A stretch of 64,000 nt of DNA from an uncultured Acidobacteriia bacterium (GTDB taxonomy: Bacteria > Acidobacteriota > Terriglobia > Bryobacterales > Bryobacteraceae): positions 1 to 64,000 of the forward strand of contig CAIUOG010000119.1 of NCBI GenBank assembly GCA_903900705.1. Direction: 5' to 3'. A program made the translations under genes and the position numbers. Shown here piece after piece: positions 45,119 to 53,538 of the stretch. The notes beneath the pieces are model-generated. The model worked only from the letters and a program-made list of their open reading frames with translations, searched no databases and had not been told where the DNA came from. Position 1 is the first letter of the stretch. Each line of letters starts with the position of its first letter.

Positions 45119-47928
45119 TCAGACCCTCCCTGGGCTGCCACTGCTTTGCGTTTGGCGGTATTCAGCACCACGGTTTCGTGATCGTGAATGTTCTGCCGCT
45201 CATTGTTATCCTCCGGGCTCACCAGACGCCGCGCGCCGGTGATCGCCTGCGAGGATTCCTCCGCCTTGAAGCGCCGGAAGAGTTTCTCTTCGCGGGCCGC
45301 CGCCTGCACATCGCCCAGGCCGCGCCAGGCCAGCATCGCGGTGTAGTGCATCTGCAGATCTTCCGGATCCACCTGTTCCACGCGCTGCAGGGCATCGAGC
45401 GATTCCTTGTATTTCCGCTGCAGGAAGAGGATGCGCGCCACCTGATTGAGCACCACGCGGTCGCGCGGATATTTCGAAGTCACAATGGCCAGCGACTTCA
45501 GCGCGGCATCGTAATCGCCATCCGCCTTTTCCGCCAGCGCGCGGAAATAATAGGTTCGTCCCAGGGAGGGGTCAATGGCGAGCGACTTCTGTACGTAGGG
45601 CTTCGCCGCCTCCACTTCGCCTTCCTGAATCAGGGCGCGCGCCACGTTCAGCCAGCCATCGGCATAACCCGGCTCCGCTTCGGTGACCTTCTTAAAGGCG
45701 TATTCGGCGCCCTTCAGATCGCCCTGCAGCAGCATGCCGATGCCCCAGTCGTTCCAGCGCTCGCGGTCGGCTTTGGTGGCGACTTGATTCCACTGCGTTT
45801 CCGCCGCGTTGTTGGTCAGGTCGAGCCTTGCTTCCGCCCTGGCGAGAACGATAATCGGCAGGTCCGGAATGTGGTCTTTGATCGCGCCGGAGACATTGGC
45901 CGGGATGTTGGCCTTGTCGAAGCTGTACTGGGCGCTGTTGTGCTCTTTATCGATGAGCGCCGGGTCCTGGCCTGGCTTTGGTTTGCCCGCGTAGGCGAAT
46001 TCGGTGTAATAGCGCGTGAATTTCCGGTAATTGAGTTTGGCGCTCAGCGTGACCGGGCCTTTGGCGTCCTTCGGAATGCGCACCAGGAAATGGACGGTAT
46101 CGGCCGCGCCGGGCTGGATCTGCCGGGCGTAGAGCACGCTGCGGGCCTGCCAGGCGTTGCGCTTATCGATGGGATTGCCCGCCGCGTCCAGTTGCGCGGC
46201 TTTGTAGAAATGCGCGCCCGGGTCCACCCGGCCCTTGCCGTCCTCTTCCACCTGGCCGCTCCAGAAAATCACCTTGCCGGTGGCATCCACCGCCTGGAGT
46301 TCCAGCCAGATATCGAAGGAGTCGATGGTGCCGCCGGGGAAGAAATGCCCGATCTTGCGCGTCCGGACAACGGCATCCACGCGCGCCGTTACGCCCGGCG
46401 TCAGTTTGAGAGCGGCTTTGTTGAGGGGCGCGGCGACCTTCCCCACTTCGCGAATAAACGTATCGCCAGCCTGATCGGACTCCTCTCCCACCGCCGTACC
46501 GCTCATCACCTGCGGCCCGGTGGCGGCGCGCCGCACCATTCGTGTGCCGCTCTTTTCGTCCACGGGCGAGACGGCAAAGATATCCACCGTAATGAAGCCG
46601 GAGGTCAGAAACTTCTTCGTCGCTTCCATTTGCGCGGCATCCTGATTCACGGTCGGCAGCGCGGTGTTCGCGGCTATGAAGCGGTGGGAATGGATCTTGC
46701 CATCGTGATGGCCCGCTTCGCGGGAAGGTTCCGTCGGCATATGGCAATCCGTGCAGGTCTGCCCTTTGGGTGGATAGTAGAACGACCGCGCGCCCTCGCC
46801 AAAACCGCTGGCCTGCCAGTTGTCGTAGTCATTGAAGCCGCGGAACCAGCGGTAATCGTTCACAGGGACATCGAGATGAACCTTGTGGCAGGCGGAGCAG
46901 AACTCTGAAGTGCTCTGCGTCATGAACGGCTTCAGGAACGTGCGGCGGTGGGGCTCCGGGTTCAGATAAGTCATGAAGTCCACCATGGCCTTCATGTACT
47001 TGTTTTTGCTGGTCATCAACTGGTGCAGCGGGGGGTACTCGATGGTGAAGCCGCCGTTGCCCATGGTACCTTCCACATGCGTGATGGCATGGCACGACGT
47101 GCACGCCAGACCGGCCTGCGCTTCCGGCGTGTCGATCTGGTCTTTGATGGGTTTATCGAAACGGCCATTGAAGAACACCGCATGGTCATGGCAGCCGGCG
47201 CACCACTTGCTGGGACCGGGGCCCTTCACTTCCTGCATGTACTCAATGGCTTTCCGGTAGAACTGGTTGTTGAACGAACCGAAATGATGGCTGGAGCTCT
47301 TCCACTCGTCGTAGGCCTGCTTGTGGCACTCGCCACAGGTTTCGGAATCCATGAAGAAGTTGGAGGGGATTACGCCTCCCACATTGGTCTTTGCCGAAGA
47401 CGGGAAGAACGGCGACTTCGGGCCGCCGCCCTCCTCTTCCATGGAAATCGGCGCGACCGGAGGGTTCACAATCTTATCCGCCTGGTTCGGCGCCGCCCTG
47501 CGATAGCCCAGCGTCAGCAGCGGCAGCCCCACCATGACGATACAGGCATACTGGAAGCCCTTCCGGAAGCCGGGTGTAGCCTGCCGGCGGATCCACGGGA
47601 TCAGGGCCGCAGTCCCCAACACCCCAGCCACAATGTGCGCGATCAGCACAGGGCGAAGTTCCAGCAGACTGCCCTGCCAGGTCAGATAGCCGCCCGCCAG
47701 AAGTGTGATTCCGAACAGCAGAGTCGCCACCGGCGCGCGGCGAGCTGCGGAATCGGGCTTGCGAAGACTCCAGAGCAGCCCCAGCGCCAGCCCGATCCCC
47801 AGGAGAACATGGAACAGCACATTGCCCATATAGAACAAGGTGGCGGAAGCGAACGCGGCCAGATACCCGGCGTTCACCAGCAGAATCAGAAAGCCGACGG
47901 CCAGCCGGTTCTCAAATAGCTTCTTCAT
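45115..47928 (-). CDS. membrane-anchored pentaheme cytochrome c with TPR domain
   Basis: A 937-residue protein. Residues 10-142 hold five predicted transmembrane helices. Residues 198-396 hold five CxxCH heme motifs: CGECH 198, CAGCH 243, CTSCH 276, CSACH 344, CTDCH 392. The first block resembles the cytochrome c-554 fold (ETCGECHKQAYDEWKSSSH). A beta-rich region with GHFFPGG follows, then about four TPR motifs (about 700-880). The hemes should lie outside the cytoplasmic membrane. This fits an electron-transfer or redox-enzyme role that cannot be named. It is translationally coupled to the UnbV-domain gene. Confidence 0.9.
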   Translation of the reverse strand: MKKLFENRLAVGFLILLVNAGYLAAFASATLFYMGNVLFHVLLGIGLALGLLWSLRKPDSAARRAPVATLLFGITLLAGGYLTWQGSLLELRPVLIAHIVAGVLGTAALIPWIRRQATPGFRKGFQYACIVMVGLPLLTLGYRRAAPNQADKIVNPPVAPISMEEEGGGPKSPFFPSSAKTNVGGVIPSNFFMDSETCGECHKQAYDEWKSSSHHFGSFNNQFYRKAIEYMQEVKGPGPSKWCAGCHDHAVFFNGRFDKPIKDQIDTPEAQAGLACTSCHAITHVEGTMGNGGFTIEYPPLHQLMTSKNKYMKAMVDFMTYLNPEPHRRTFLKPFMTQSTSEFCSACHKVHLDVPVNDYRWFRGFNDYDNWQASGFGEGARSFYYPPKGQTCTDCHMPTEPSREAGHHDGKIHSHRFIAANTALPTVNQDAAQMEATKKFLTSGFITVDIFAVSPVDEKSGTRMVRRAATGPQVMSGTAVGEESDQAGDTFIREVGKVAAPLNKAALKLTPGVTARVDAVVRTRKIGHFFPGGTIDSFDIWLELQAVDATGKVIFWSGQVEEDGKGRVDPGAHFYKAAQLDAAGNPIDKRNAWQARSVLYARQIQPGAADTVHFLVRIPKDAKGPVTLSAKLNYRKFTRYYTEFAYAGKPKPGQDPALIDKEHNSAQYSFDKANIPANVSGAIKDHIPDLPIIVLARAEARLDLTNNAAETQWNQVATKADRERWNDWGIGMLLQGDLKGAEYAFKKVTEAEPGYADGWLNVARALIQEGEVEAAKPYVQKSLAIDPSLGRTYYFRALAEKADGDYDAALKSLAIVTSKYPRDRVVLNQVARILFLQRKYKESLDALQRVEQVDPEDLQMHYTAMLAWRGLGDVQAAAREEKLFRRFKAEESSQAITGARRLVSPEDNNERQNIHDHETVVLNTAKRKAVAAQGGSE

Positions 47929-48006
47929 TTTTGGTGTTCTTCCATTATCTTGAGTCCGGCAGGCCCGGGGAGTAATAGAAAAATACTAGGGGAGTGAAGG
48001 TAAAGT

Positions 48007-48963
48007 ATGTCTGAATCCATTGAGTTCGCCATCGTGGGCGCCGGTATGGCCGGGCTGACCGCGGCCGCGATGCTCCGTCAGAACAGCCGGCGGGTTGTCC
48101 TTCTCGACAAAGGCCGCGGCGTGGGCGGACGCCTGGCCACCCGCCGGGCCGGCGAGAGCCGCTTTGACCATGGCGCGCAGTTCTTTACCGTACGCGATGC
48201 CCGGTTTCGGGCGGCCGTCGATCAGTGGCGCGCCGCCGGCTGGGTTACGGAATGGTTCACCGAAACCGGGCATACTCGCTACCGGGGTACCGGCGGCATG
48301 AACGGTCTGGCCAAAGAACTGGCGAAACCCTTCGACGTTCGCACGCAGACCGCGGTCACCCGCATCGAAGCCGCGGACGGCGGCTGGCTTCTGGTGACCG
48401 GGGCGGGCGACGAAATCCATGCCGGGAACCTGCTGATGACCGCTCCGGTCCCGCAGTCGCTTGCGCTGCTGGCGGGCTGCCTGGCTGCGCTCGCGCCCGA
48501 TGTTTTTGAGGACCTGCGCGGGATCGACTATGATCCGTGCTTCGCCTTGCTGGCAACGGTCGAAGGACCAGGCCTGGTGCCCGCCCCCGGCTATGTGCGC
48601 CCGGAAACCGGCCCCATCGCTTTTCTGGCGGACAACACGCGGAAAGGCGTTTCCACGGGTCCCGCCGCGCTGACGATTCATGCGAGTCCCGGCTTCACGC
48701 GCGATTATTTTGATGCCCCGCACGAAGAGATCGCACGGCTTTTACTGGAAGCCGCCGCGCCCTGGCTCGGCGGCGCCGTCACGGCGTGGCAGGTCCACCG
48801 GTGGAAGTTCAGCCAGCCCATAACCCCGGTTTCGGCGGCGTTTCTGTACTCAGCCACCCCCGCGCCGATCGCGTTCGCCGGTGACGCTTTCGGCGGACCC
48901 CGCGTGGAAGGCGCATTTCTCTCCGGGTTGAGCGCCGCCGAAGCTTTCCTCGCGCTACACTAA
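48007..48963 (+). CDS. renalase-like NAD(P)/FAD-dependent oxidoreductase
   Basis: A 318-residue flavoprotein. The FAD motif FAIVGAGMAGLTAAAMLRQ is at residues 7-25, followed by LLDKGRGVGGRLATRR near 33, with the FDHGAQFFT motif near 53. This is the renalase/amine-oxidase-related arrangement. A C-terminal GDAFGGPRVEGAFLSGLSAAE near 292 closes the flavin site. The substrate in bacteria is not settled. GGGAGTGAAGG precedes the ATG. It is divergent from the cytochrome gene and followed at 7 nt by an M28 peptidase. Confidence 0.88.
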   Translation: MSESIEFAIVGAGMAGLTAAAMLRQNSRRVVLLDKGRGVGGRLATRRAGESRFDHGAQFFTVRDARFRAAVDQWRAAGWVTEWFTETGHTRYRGTGGMNGLAKELAKPFDVRTQTAVTRIEAADGGWLLVTGAGDEIHAGNLLMTAPVPQSLALLAGCLAALAPDVFEDLRGIDYDPCFALLATVEGPGLVPAPGYVRPETGPIAFLADNTRKGVSTGPAALTIHASPGFTRDYFDAPHEEIARLLLEAAAPWLGGAVTAWQVHRWKFSQPITPVSAAFLYSATPAPIAFAGDAFGGPRVEGAFLSGLSAAEAFLALH

Positions 48964-48970
48964 GCGGAAA

Positions 48971-50209
48971 ATGAAACTCTGCCTCGGGTTTTTCGCCGCT
49001 ACAGCCGCACTTTTCGCCCAGACCCCTCCCGCCGCCCCCGCCGCCGAGCCGGATCCCATCAAAACCGTTGTCAGTCGCCTCGATCTTGAGAAATACAAGG
49101 CCACCATCAAAGGTCTTACCCGCTTCGGTGACCGCCGCCAGGGCACCGAACGCAATCGCGCCGCCATTGACTGGATTGAAGCCCAGTTAAAGAGCTACGG
49201 CTGCGCGAATATCGAACGCATCAGGTACGACTATCAACCGCCCGCCGGTCGGGGACCTGCGCCCAACGCCGACGGAGGAAATCCGCCTGCTTCAACACCC
49301 GGCGCAGCGCCAGCGGGCGCGGGTCGCGGTGGTCGCGGCGGACGGCAGGGAGGCGGTACGCCGCGTGGCATCCGCGCGAAGACCGGCGTGAATAACGATC
49401 CGAATTTGCAGCCCGATGAGAAGCTTCGCGCCCTCAATACGCCCCCGTCGGTGGCTGGCGAGCGCCAGGAGGTTTTTTGCACGAAGGTCGGCGTCACGCA
49501 TCCGGAAGAGATGTATATCGTCAGCGCCCACATGGACGGCATTGGCTGGGGTGAAGCCGCCAATGACGATGGCTCCGGCACGGCGATCGTGATGGAGGCC
49601 GCCCGCATTCTCAGCAGCCCCGACGTGCAGACGGAGCGCTCCATCCGCTTCGTCCTCTGGAACAATGAAGAGTCCGGCACGAACGGTGCGCAGGCTTATG
49701 TGACCCAGCGCAACGAACTGCAGGGCAAGGAGTCGCCTGCTGGTTCCGGCAAGTATCCGGAGCCGAAATGGCTCGGCGTCATCCAGCATGACATGATGCT
49801 TTTCGACCACGGCATGCCTCTTAAAGACGGTACGATGCCCAAAACGCAGCGCCCGGAAGCCGACGTCAATATTGAATTCCAGAGCGCTTCGAAGATGGCG
49901 AAGGAGTCCGCCGAACTCGCGTGGAAGATCCAGGCCGCCAACGAGAAGTACGCCACTGATTACCCCGCGACCGTGGGCGCGCACATGACGAACACCGATT
50001 CCGGTCGTTTCCAGGACCTGGCGCCTTCCGTCAGCCTGCGCGAAAACGAACGTGGTCCGCAGATTGGCAACGGCTGGGACCCACACTGGCACCAGCCCAC
50101 CGACGTGTACGCCACCTTCAATGACGACGATTTCCGCCTGGGTCTGAACGCCGCGCAGACCACTCTGGGGGCCGTCTCGCAACTGGCCGGATTGAAGCTG
50201 AAACAGTAG
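48971..50209 (+). CDS. secreted M28-family zinc peptidase
   Basis: A 412-residue exported peptidase. The signal is at residues 1-18. Zinc-site motifs are IVSAHMDGIGWGEAANDDGSG (His and Asp), NNEESGTNGA (Glu), VIQHDMML (Asp) and a final HWHQPTDVY (His). Residues about 85-130 are an insert rich in Gly, Arg and Pro (AGRGGRGGRQGGGTPRG), like the one in the peptidase at 36441-38576. It lies 7 nt after the flavoprotein gene. Substrate peptide unknown. Confidence 0.9.
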   Translation: MKLCLGFFAATAALFAQTPPAAPAAEPDPIKTVVSRLDLEKYKATIKGLTRFGDRRQGTERNRAAIDWIEAQLKSYGCANIERIRYDYQPPAGRGPAPNADGGNPPASTPGAAPAGAGRGGRGGRQGGGTPRGIRAKTGVNNDPNLQPDEKLRALNTPPSVAGERQEVFCTKVGVTHPEEMYIVSAHMDGIGWGEAANDDGSGTAIVMEAARILSSPDVQTERSIRFVLWNNEESGTNGAQAYVTQRNELQGKESPAGSGKYPEPKWLGVIQHDMMLFDHGMPLKDGTMPKTQRPEADVNIEFQSASKMAKESAELAWKIQAANEKYATDYPATVGAHMTNTDSGRFQDLAPSVSLRENERGPQIGNGWDPHWHQPTDVYATFNDDDFRLGLNAAQTTLGAVSQLAGLKLKQ

Positions 50210-50242
50210 CGCCGCACATGCCCGGCGGGGCCGCCTATCTGG

Positions 50243-50248
50243 TATTGT
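50243..50248 (+). promoter_or_regulatory. TATTGT -10-like element just before the YncE-like gene
   Basis: TATTGT ends 8 nt before ATG 50257, which would leave a leader of about two bases. The hexamer is a weaker match to the consensus than the others in this window. Confidence 0.35.
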
Positions 50249-50256
50249 GATCTCAA

Positions 50257-51357
50257 ATGATTCTCCGTACCGGTCTGGCTTTCCTGCTTTCGATCTCCGC
50301 GCTGGCTGCGGAGACGACATCGCCGGCGCTGCTCATTCTCTCCAAGTCCGATCAGACGCTTTCGATTGTCGACGGGAAGACGCTGAAGGTCGGCGCGCGC
50401 CTGCCCTCCGGTCCGGACCCGCATGAAGTGGTGGCCTCCACGGACGGCCACTACGCTTTCATTTCCAACTACGGCGGCGGGGCGTACAACACCATTTCCG
50501 TGATTGACCTTGTGGCGCAGAAGGCCCTGCCCGCTGTGGATCTGAGCCCTCTGCGCGGACCGCACGGGCTCGACTTTTATGGGGGCAAACTCTGGTTCAC
50601 GGCGGAGATCAATAAGGTGATCGGCAGCCTGGATCCCGCCACGATGAAAGTCGATTTCATCCTCGGCACCGGTCAGAACCGGACTCACATGGTTTACGTG
50701 CTGCCCGATGGCAAACGCATGGTGACCACCAACGTGAATGCGGGGACGGTTTCGATCATCGACAAAACGATGGCGCCGCAGGGCCGGGGCCCGGGTGGTC
50801 CACCTCCGGGTGGTCCGCCTCCGGGTGGACGCGGTCCTGGTGGCCCTCCGCCACAGGGCGGGCCTGCGCGTGGACCGGGAGGACGCGGTCCTGGTGGTCC
50901 GCGCGAAGACTGGGATGAGACGGTCGTGAAAGTCGGACCTGGCGCGGAAGGCTTCGATGTCTCTCCCGACGGGAAGGAACTCTGGACCGCCAACGCGCAG
51001 GACGGCACTGTTTCCATCGTGGACCTGCCGGGTAAGAAGCTGAAAGAAACGCTGCAGGCCAATGTCACTGGCGCGAATCGCCTCAAGTTCACGCCGGATG
51101 GCAAACTGGTTTTGGTTTCGACGCTCGGCGGTCCTGATCTCACCATCATCGATGCCGCCAGTCACAAGGAACTGAAGCGCTTCCCCATTGGCAGGGGCGC
51201 GGCGGGCATCCAGATGCAGCCCGACGGCGTCCGGGCCTTCGTCGCCTGCACGCCGGATGACTATGTGGTGGTGGTGGATCTGAAGACTCTGCAGGTCACC
51301 GGCAAAATCGACGCCGGGAAACAGCCCGACGGCATGGCCTGGGTTCCCGCCAAATAG
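50257..51357 (+). CDS. YncE-like secreted beta-propeller protein with PGGPP insert
   Basis: A 366-residue exported seven-bladed propeller of the YVTN/YncE type. The signal is at residues 1-18. Blades show repeats such as LPSGPDPHEVVASTDG, AEGFDVSPDGKELWTANAQD and NRLKFTPDGKLVLVSTLGG. Residues about 170-215 are a Pro/Gly/Arg insert (GGPPPGGPPPGG, GPGGRGPGGPR) between two blades. The role of YncE-like proteins is not settled; ligand or DNA binding has been proposed. It lies 47 nt downstream of the M28 gene. Confidence 0.85.
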   Translation: MILRTGLAFLLSISALAAETTSPALLILSKSDQTLSIVDGKTLKVGARLPSGPDPHEVVASTDGHYAFISNYGGGAYNTISVIDLVAQKALPAVDLSPLRGPHGLDFYGGKLWFTAEINKVIGSLDPATMKVDFILGTGQNRTHMVYVLPDGKRMVTTNVNAGTVSIIDKTMAPQGRGPGGPPPGGPPPGGRGPGGPPPQGGPARGPGGRGPGGPREDWDETVVKVGPGAEGFDVSPDGKELWTANAQDGTVSIVDLPGKKLKETLQANVTGANRLKFTPDGKLVLVSTLGGPDLTIIDAASHKELKRFPIGRGAAGIQMQPDGVRAFVACTPDDYVVVVDLKTLQVTGKIDAGKQPDGMAWVPAK

Positions 51358-51365
51358 GAAAGCGC

Positions 51366-51788
51366 CTGACTTCCGAGCAACAGCTTCGCGAGAAGCTTCG
51401 TAAGATCTCCGCGCTCTTCGAGGGCGCAACCACCAGCGGAGAGCGCAACGCCGCTGCCGCCGCCATTGAGCGCGTGAAAGCCGCTCTCGCCGCGCTGACG
51501 AAAACCGAGCGCGCCGCCGAGGTGCAGTTCACGCTGCCTGACCGCTGGCAGCGCCGCCTCTTCGCCGCACTCTGCCGCCGCTACGGCCTGAATCCCTATC
51601 GCTACAAACGCCAGCGCCACACCACCGTGATGGTCCGCGTGCCCCGGACATTCCTCAACGAAACGCTGTGGCCCGAATACATCCAGCTGAAGGAGGCTCT
51701 CGACATCTACCTGAACGAGGCTACCGAGCGCATCATCCGGGAAGAGGTCTATGGCGATGACGAAGAAGCGCAGGAGCGCGGCGGCTGA
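51366..51788 (+). CDS. DUF2786 domain protein with probable CTG start
   Basis: A 140-residue protein from CTG 51366. The segment LREKLRKISALFEGATTSGE followed by RNAAAAAIERV is the DUF2786 signature and lies upstream of the first conventional start (GTG 51474), so translation must begin earlier. Between 51300 and 51474 the frame has no ATG, GTG or TTG. CTG 51366 has the ribosome-binding sequence AGGAAAG ending 3 nt before it. The rest of the protein is basic (RRYGLNPYRYKRQRHTT) with an acidic end. Function unknown. The start assignment is inference; ATT 51465 is less likely. Confidence 0.75.
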   Translation: MTSEQQLREKLRKISALFEGATTSGERNAAAAAIERVKAALAALTKTERAAEVQFTLPDRWQRRLFAALCRRYGLNPYRYKRQRHTTVMVRVPRTFLNETLWPEYIQLKEALDIYLNEATERIIREEVYGDDEEAQERGG

Positions 51789-51797
51789 TACCCCGGG

Positions 51798-52181
51798 CTA
51801 TTCGGTGGTGGCTCGCCGTCGCCGGGACCTTTTCTTCGCCTTCTCACTGTTGCGCTGTAACTGCAGGAAATAGGCGGACGAAATCGCGGCCATCAGTCCG
51901 GGAAAGCGTTCCTGCAACTCCGCGCAGCGCGGGGTATTGTGCATCTCCACGCCCTGCCGTTGCCCCCGGATCAGCCCCGCTTCCCGCAGGGCCTTGAAGT
52001 GCTGGGACAGGGTGGATTTCGGGATCGCCTTCTCATTGACCCGGAGGAAGCTCGAACAACTCGGCGCGCAGTCGCCCTTCACGATATCCGCAAAGATCGC
52101 CATCCGCACGGGATCGGAAAGCGCATGCAGAATCCCCTCCAGAGTAACGTCGTCGATTGAGGGGTGAAACAGCGGCCGCAT
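51798..52181 (-). CDS. ArsR-family HTH transcriptional regulator
   Basis: A 127-residue winged-helix regulator. It begins MRPLFHPSIDDVTLEGILHALSDPVRMAIF. The recognition region KSTLSQHFKALREAGLIRGQRQGVEMHN (about 62-89) is typical of the ArsR/SmtB fold. There are two cysteines in DCAPSCSS that could sense thiols or metals, but no clear metal site. The frame is open to 52301, but the ATG at 52181 starts the recognisable fold. It is divergent from an SDR gene over about 120 nt, which suggests that it represses that gene. Confidence 0.88.
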   Translation of the reverse strand: MRPLFHPSIDDVTLEGILHALSDPVRMAIFADIVKGDCAPSCSSFLRVNEKAIPKSTLSQHFKALREAGLIRGQRQGVEMHNTPRCAELQERFPGLMAAISSAYFLQLQRNSEKAKKRSRRRRATTE

Positions 52182-52221
52182 GTGCCACCATCTTACTCTC
52201 CGCCGTATGTTGTCGTCCATT

Positions 52222-52240
52222 AGTTCACAAGTTCGGAACT
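52222..52240 (+). promoter_or_regulatory. candidate operator between the ArsR-type regulator and the SDR gene
   Basis: AGTTC (52222-52226) and GAACT (52236-52240) form a dyad, and AGTTC-G-GAACT (52230-52240) is a perfect shorter one. They lie between the divergent genes. Regulator binding is inferred from position only. Confidence 0.4.
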
Positions 52241-52303
52241 CATGAATCCTGCCGGAACGGGGTTGCATCTGAACAGGCAGCTGGACAGAAAAGGAGAACA
52301 AAA

Positions 52304-53050
52304 ATGAGCAGACTGACAGGAAAAGTTGCAGTTGTAACGGGCGCGTCCAAGGGCATCGGCGCGGCCATCGCCCAATCTCTCGCCGCGGAAGGCGCCGCGG
52401 TGGTGGTGAATTACGCGTCGGGCAAGGCGGGCGCCGACGCCGTTGTCGCCGCGATCACGGGAGCGGGCGGCAAGGCTGTGGCGGTGGGTGGCGATGTCTC
52501 GAAGGCCGCCGACGCGCAGGGTCTTATCGACGCGGCGATCACGCATTACGGACGTCTCGATGTGGTGGTGAATAACTCCGGCGTCTACGAGTTCGCGCCG
52601 CTCGAAGCCATCACGGAAGAGAGCTTCCATCGTATGTTCAACATCAATGTGCTGGGCACGCTGCTGGTGACGCAGGCTGCCTCGAAGCATCTCGGCGAAG
52701 GCGCGAGCATCATCAATCTGGGTTCCGTCGTGACCCGCATCACGCCGCCCGCCTCCGCCGTCTACAGCGGCACCAAGGGCGCTATCGACGCGATCACCGG
52801 CGTGCTGGCGCGTGAACTCGGGCCACGCAAGATCCGCGTGAATTCCATCAATCCCGGTATGGTGGTTACCGAAGGCGTACAGTCCGCGGGCATCCACGAG
52901 AGCGACTTTGCCACTGCCACTGTGGCGCAGACCCCGCTGGGACGCCTCGGGCAGCCGGGCGACATCGCTGCCGTTGCGGTCTTCCTGGCCTCGGACGAGT
53001 CCGGGTGGCTTACCGGCGAGACGCTGCTGGCAGGCGGGGGCTTACGTTGA
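52304..53050 (+). CDS. SDR-family oxidoreductase
   Basis: A 248-residue classical short-chain dehydrogenase/reductase. The cofactor motif VVTGASKGIGAAIAQSLAAE is at about 10-29, NNSG is at about 89, the catalytic Ser is in INLGSVV near 138, and the active-site Tyr-x3-Lys is in AVYSGTKGAIDA near 151. The C-terminus carries GWLTGETLLAGGGLR. Substrate unknown. AAGGAG precedes ATG 52304. Its TGA overlaps the TTG start of the DinB gene. Confidence 0.93.
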   Translation: MSRLTGKVAVVTGASKGIGAAIAQSLAAEGAAVVVNYASGKAGADAVVAAITGAGGKAVAVGGDVSKAADAQGLIDAAITHYGRLDVVVNNSGVYEFAPLEAITEESFHRMFNINVLGTLLVTQAASKHLGEGASIINLGSVVTRITPPASAVYSGTKGAIDAITGVLARELGPRKIRVNSINPGMVVTEGVQSAGIHESDFATATVAQTPLGRLGQPGDIAAVAVFLASDESGWLTGETLLAGGGLR

Positions 53051-53523
53051 GCGCGGAAGCCTCTCTGGTGGACTCGGCGTTGCGCCTCTGGAAGAGCAAC
53101 GTGGAGCGTGCAGGGCAGTTCTTCTCTTCTCTCACCGAAGAGCAGCTCTCACAGGAGATCGCGCCGGGCAGGAACCGGCTCCTTTACCTGTGGGGGCACC
53201 TCGCGGCGGTGAACGACGCGATGTTGCCGCTCCTCGGCTTCGGCGACCGCCTGCACCCGGAACTCGATGCGATGTTCCTCAACAACCCGGATCGTGCGGT
53301 CAAAACCGTCTCCGCCACTGAGCTGAAGCGGATCTGGGAGGAAGGCACACGGAAGCTGGATGCTGCTTTCGCCGCACTGACCGCCGAACAATGGCTGCAA
53401 CGTCATACCGCTGTTTCCGAAGCGGATTTCGCCCGGGAGCCACATCGCAACCGTTTCGCAATTCTGCTGAGCAGAGCGGGCCATATCGCTTATCATCTGG
53501 GCCAGACGGCGCTGGCGAACTAA
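53047..53523 (+). CDS. DinB-family protein (TTG start)
   Basis: A 158-residue four-helix-bundle protein of the DinB/YfiT family. The three metal-ligand histidines are visible: LWGHLAAVND near 45, and HIAYHLGQ near the C-terminus. The start is TTG 53047, whose last two bases belong to the SDR stop (TTGA overlap). There is no earlier family-consistent start. It is probably co-transcribed with the SDR gene. Enzymatic role unknown; thiol-dependent S-transferase activity is known for relatives. Confidence 0.85.
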   Translation: MSAEASLVDSALRLWKSNVERAGQFFSSLTEEQLSQEIAPGRNRLLYLWGHLAAVNDAMLPLLGFGDRLHPELDAMFLNNPDRAVKTVSATELKRIWEEGTRKLDAAFAALTAEQWLQRHTAVSEADFAREPHRNRFAILLSRAGHIAYHLGQTALAN

Positions 53524-53538
53524 GGCGGGGAGGTGCGC

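Noticed and set aside
45178-46908. Long plus-strand open frame (576 residues)
   Set aside because: It is antisense to the pentaheme cytochrome gene.
50785-50905. Pro/Gly-coding repeats as a nucleic-acid repeat element
   Set aside because: The repeats are within the YncE-like reading frame and encode PGGPP units. They are protein low complexity, not a separate element.
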